From the NCBI GenBank assembly GCA_905215725.1, contig CAJMRD010000001.1, forward strand, positions 15,436-79,435: a DNA stretch of 64,000 nt. The letters are read 5' to 3'. Source of the stretch: an uncultured bacterium (GTDB taxonomy: Bacteria; Actinomycetota; Coriobacteriia; Coriobacteriales; Coriobacteriaceae). The position numbers were made by a program, and so were the translations under genes. Positions 62,869-64,000 of this stretch are shown here, piece after piece. Numbering within the stretch: position 1 is the first letter of the stretch; every line of letters starts with the position of its first letter. Under the pieces are notes generated by a model. It saw only the letters and a list, made by a program, of their open reading frames with translations. It searched no databases and was not told the DNA's origin.

Positions 62869-63244
62869 CAGATCTCCTTAGAACAAGGTCCTAGCGTCTT
62901 GCGGAAGTTTATGGTCACAGCAGAGACACCATGGTTCAACCAATATATCGATGGATAGATTATACCGTGCGGCTGATATGGCGACCAAGGGATGCTGCCG
63001 GCACGGCTGTGGGGTGCTAGTGACTTGCAGATTGCTGGCGACAGGCTACTAATAGCGGCATGGCTTTGCTGTTGGCTCACTCCGCCGCCCGCCTCACGGC
63101 GCCGGGGGTTTCTCGGCGCAGTGAGGCGGCATCGGTTGTTCTAGCTGTTCTGTGCCAATAGGTTGTTTACACCCGGGTAGTGACAAATAGGGAGGGCTCC
63201 CACATGCTGTGAGTTGTCTAGACGAACAGCAGAGGAGCCCTCCC
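62869..63244. other. Non-coding stretch before the IS481 remnant
   Basis: 376 bases without a supported gene. It contains a strong hairpin (about 63091-63128; CGCCTCACGGCGCCG and its complement with one mismatch) and, at its right end, the left terminus of an IS481-type element. The two short frames here have no ribosome site. Confidence 0.6.
63190..63244 (+). promoter_or_regulatory. IS481 left-end stem-loop covering the transposase ribosome site
   Basis: GGGAGGGCTCC (63190-63200) pairs with GGAGCCCTCCC (63234-63244), and TGCTGT/ACAGCA pair inside. The stem would hide the GAGGAG site and is 1 base before the ATG at 63245. Transposase messages are often shielded this way when transcription enters from outside. 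Confidence 0.55.
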
Positions 63245-63533
63245 ATGGAGCAACATCCTAACGCAAGGCTCACCCCGAGGGGGCGCGAGACGCTCGTCTC
63301 GCGCATAGAGTCCGGCCTCGGCGTCGCCGAGACCGCGCGTCAGATGGGCGTCAGCCGCCAGACGGCGAGCAAGTGGCTGCGCCGCAGCAGGTCCGGAGAG
63401 CCCATGTCCGACCGCAGTAGCCGCCCGCGCAGGCTCGCGAGGTCCACGCCGCGCGAGATCGAGAACCGGGTCCGCGAGGCGCGCTCGTCACTGCCGCTCG
63501 CCCCGCCCGGGCTGGCGCCGGGCGCGCTATGCT
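63245..63533 (+). pseudogene. IS481-family transposase, N-terminal fragment
   Basis: About 90 residues match the N-terminal helix-turn-helix of IS481 transposases (NARLTPRGRETLVSRIESG, then VSRQTASKWLRR and DRSSRPRR). The catalytic DDE core is missing: the similarity fades near 63520, where the plus frame merely runs antisense to the next gene. It is a truncated element. Confidence 0.75.
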
Positions 63534-63814
63534 TAGGGAGCGGTGGGCGCCTCCGGAGCAGCAGGGGACTCGGACGCGGTGATGCCGGAGGTGTCGATCT
63601 CGCCCAGATTGGCGAGCTGGCTGATGAACGGGATACTCTCGTGTTCGTCCACCTCGACGCCGCCGAGCACGATGGTGCTGTAGCGCGTGTCGACTTGGGT
63701 TGTGAACACGGCCGGGTCGAAACCCGAAGCGATAAAGCCAATGCCCGCGAGGACAACACCCGCGGCAACGAGCCCGCCCGCCACGGCGAGGTAGATCTTC
63801 TTCGCACTGGTCAT
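63533..63814 (-). CDS. Small membrane-anchored protein, DUF4097-like N-terminus
   Basis: 93 residues. A membrane helix (about 6-29) is followed by FDPAVFTTQVDTRYSTIVLGG and an Ala-Pro-rich end. The start resembles the putative adhesins (DUF4097) that follow DUF1700 genes, but the beta-repeat body is absent. The stop lies exactly where the IS481 remnant fades, so the gene may have been cut short by the insertion. ATG 63814 follows AAAGGAG. Confidence 0.6.
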   Translation of the reverse strand: MTSAKKIYLAVAGGLVAAGVVLAGIGFIASGFDPAVFTTQVDTRYSTIVLGGVEVDEHESIPFISQLANLGEIDTSGITASESPAAPEAPTAP

Positions 63815-63829
63815 GGTACTCACTCCTTT

Positions 63830-64000
63830 CTACGCCGCGAGATGCGCGGCAGCGCCGCCCTTCTCGCCCTTACCCTTCCAGAAGGGCGAGGCGGCCTTCC
63901 TCGCCCAGAGCGCCGAGAGGCGCGCAATTTGTTTTGAGGCGGCCCAAGCGCCAGCACCAACGAAGAGCGCCACGCCGACGAGGCCGAGCCCCACGCCCGC
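63830..64000 (-). CDS. DUF1700-like membrane protein, C-terminal end (partial)
   Basis: The reverse strand reads from the window edge to a stop at 63830: 56 residues with a hydrophobic helix (GVGLGLVGVALFVGAGAWAA) and a basic, Lys/Gly-rich tail ending in HLAA. It lies 15 bases upstream of the next gene, the usual order in PadR-DUF1700-DUF4097 operons. Identification is tentative because the N-terminus is outside the window. Confidence 0.5.
   Translation of the reverse strand, partial: AGVGLGLVGVALFVGAGAWAASKQIARLSALWARKAASPFWKGKGEKGGAAAHLAA

Noticed and set aside
1..64000. CRISPR arrays, tRNA and rRNA genes
   Set aside because: No evenly spaced direct repeats with unique spacers and no tRNA-like T-loop/acceptor pattern were noticed; a covariance-model search would be needed to be certain.

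Overview
The window is high-GC, densely coded DNA from a Gram-positive gut anaerobe. A member of the Coriobacteriia, most likely Collinsella, is the best inference. The grounds are a bile salt hydrolase, a CD1871A-type CXXC protein with its Fe-S and TlpA partners, small DUF1700-type operons, strong AAGGAG ribosome binding sites and several families of intergenic hairpin repeats. No 16S gene is present, so the genus is inferred, not read. No tRNA, rRNA or CRISPR array was seen.

Layout. 0-10 kb: a bile salt hydrolase cut by the left edge, a peptide deformylase-like gene lacking the catalytic Glu, a purine permease, an esterase, a MetE-like methyltransferase with a LysR regulator, a HAD phosphatase, a TPP-riboswitch thiamine salvage operon (thiM, thiamine-binding protein, thiE) and a patatin. 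10-18 kb: two related GGDEF/PAS proteins (one also EAL), a flavodoxin, an ArsC/Spx-like protein without its Cys, a CobW GTPase and TrmL. 18-25 kb: two winged-helix AAA ATPases bracketing a UvrA2-type ABC protein, then a TetM-like GTPase. 25-41 kb: housekeeping and transport genes (MscL with a zinc ribbon, RsmJ, RlmA-like, MATE, EamA, Ung, SDR, a queuosine-precursor transporter with a possible preQ1-like leader, RF3, a GntR-ABC operon, a YfeO-like ClC, LOG, a K+ channel). 41-48 kb: two solute-binding-domain hybrid kinases, one frameshifted at an A5 tract and one split into lipoprotein plus kinase. 48-54 kb: MalY/PatB, TrmO, an XRE-zinc ribbon-TipAS fusion, a glutaredoxin, an 830-base gene-poor stretch with a MITE-like element, an orphan ribbon-helix-helix protein and a Dus enzyme. 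54-61 kb: a very large MacB-type ABC protein, then a redox cassette (TlpA lipoprotein, membrane Fe-S protein, 48-residue CXXC protein) divergent from an OmpR/histidine kinase pair. 61.5-64 kb: an accessory tail with a membrane protein/trypsin-like protease operon, a broken IS481 transposase and the end of a DUF1700-type operon.

Three hairpin repeat families (A, B, C) share a GGGAC core and sit repeatedly at gene ends; a fourth (D) resembles mobile terminators. The items most worth following are the protease/membrane operon, the XRE-TipAS fusion, the ATPase-UvrA2-ATPase locus with helically phased 10-bp repeats, the redox cassette with its small gene, the A-tract frameshift, and the repeat families with compensatory stem changes.
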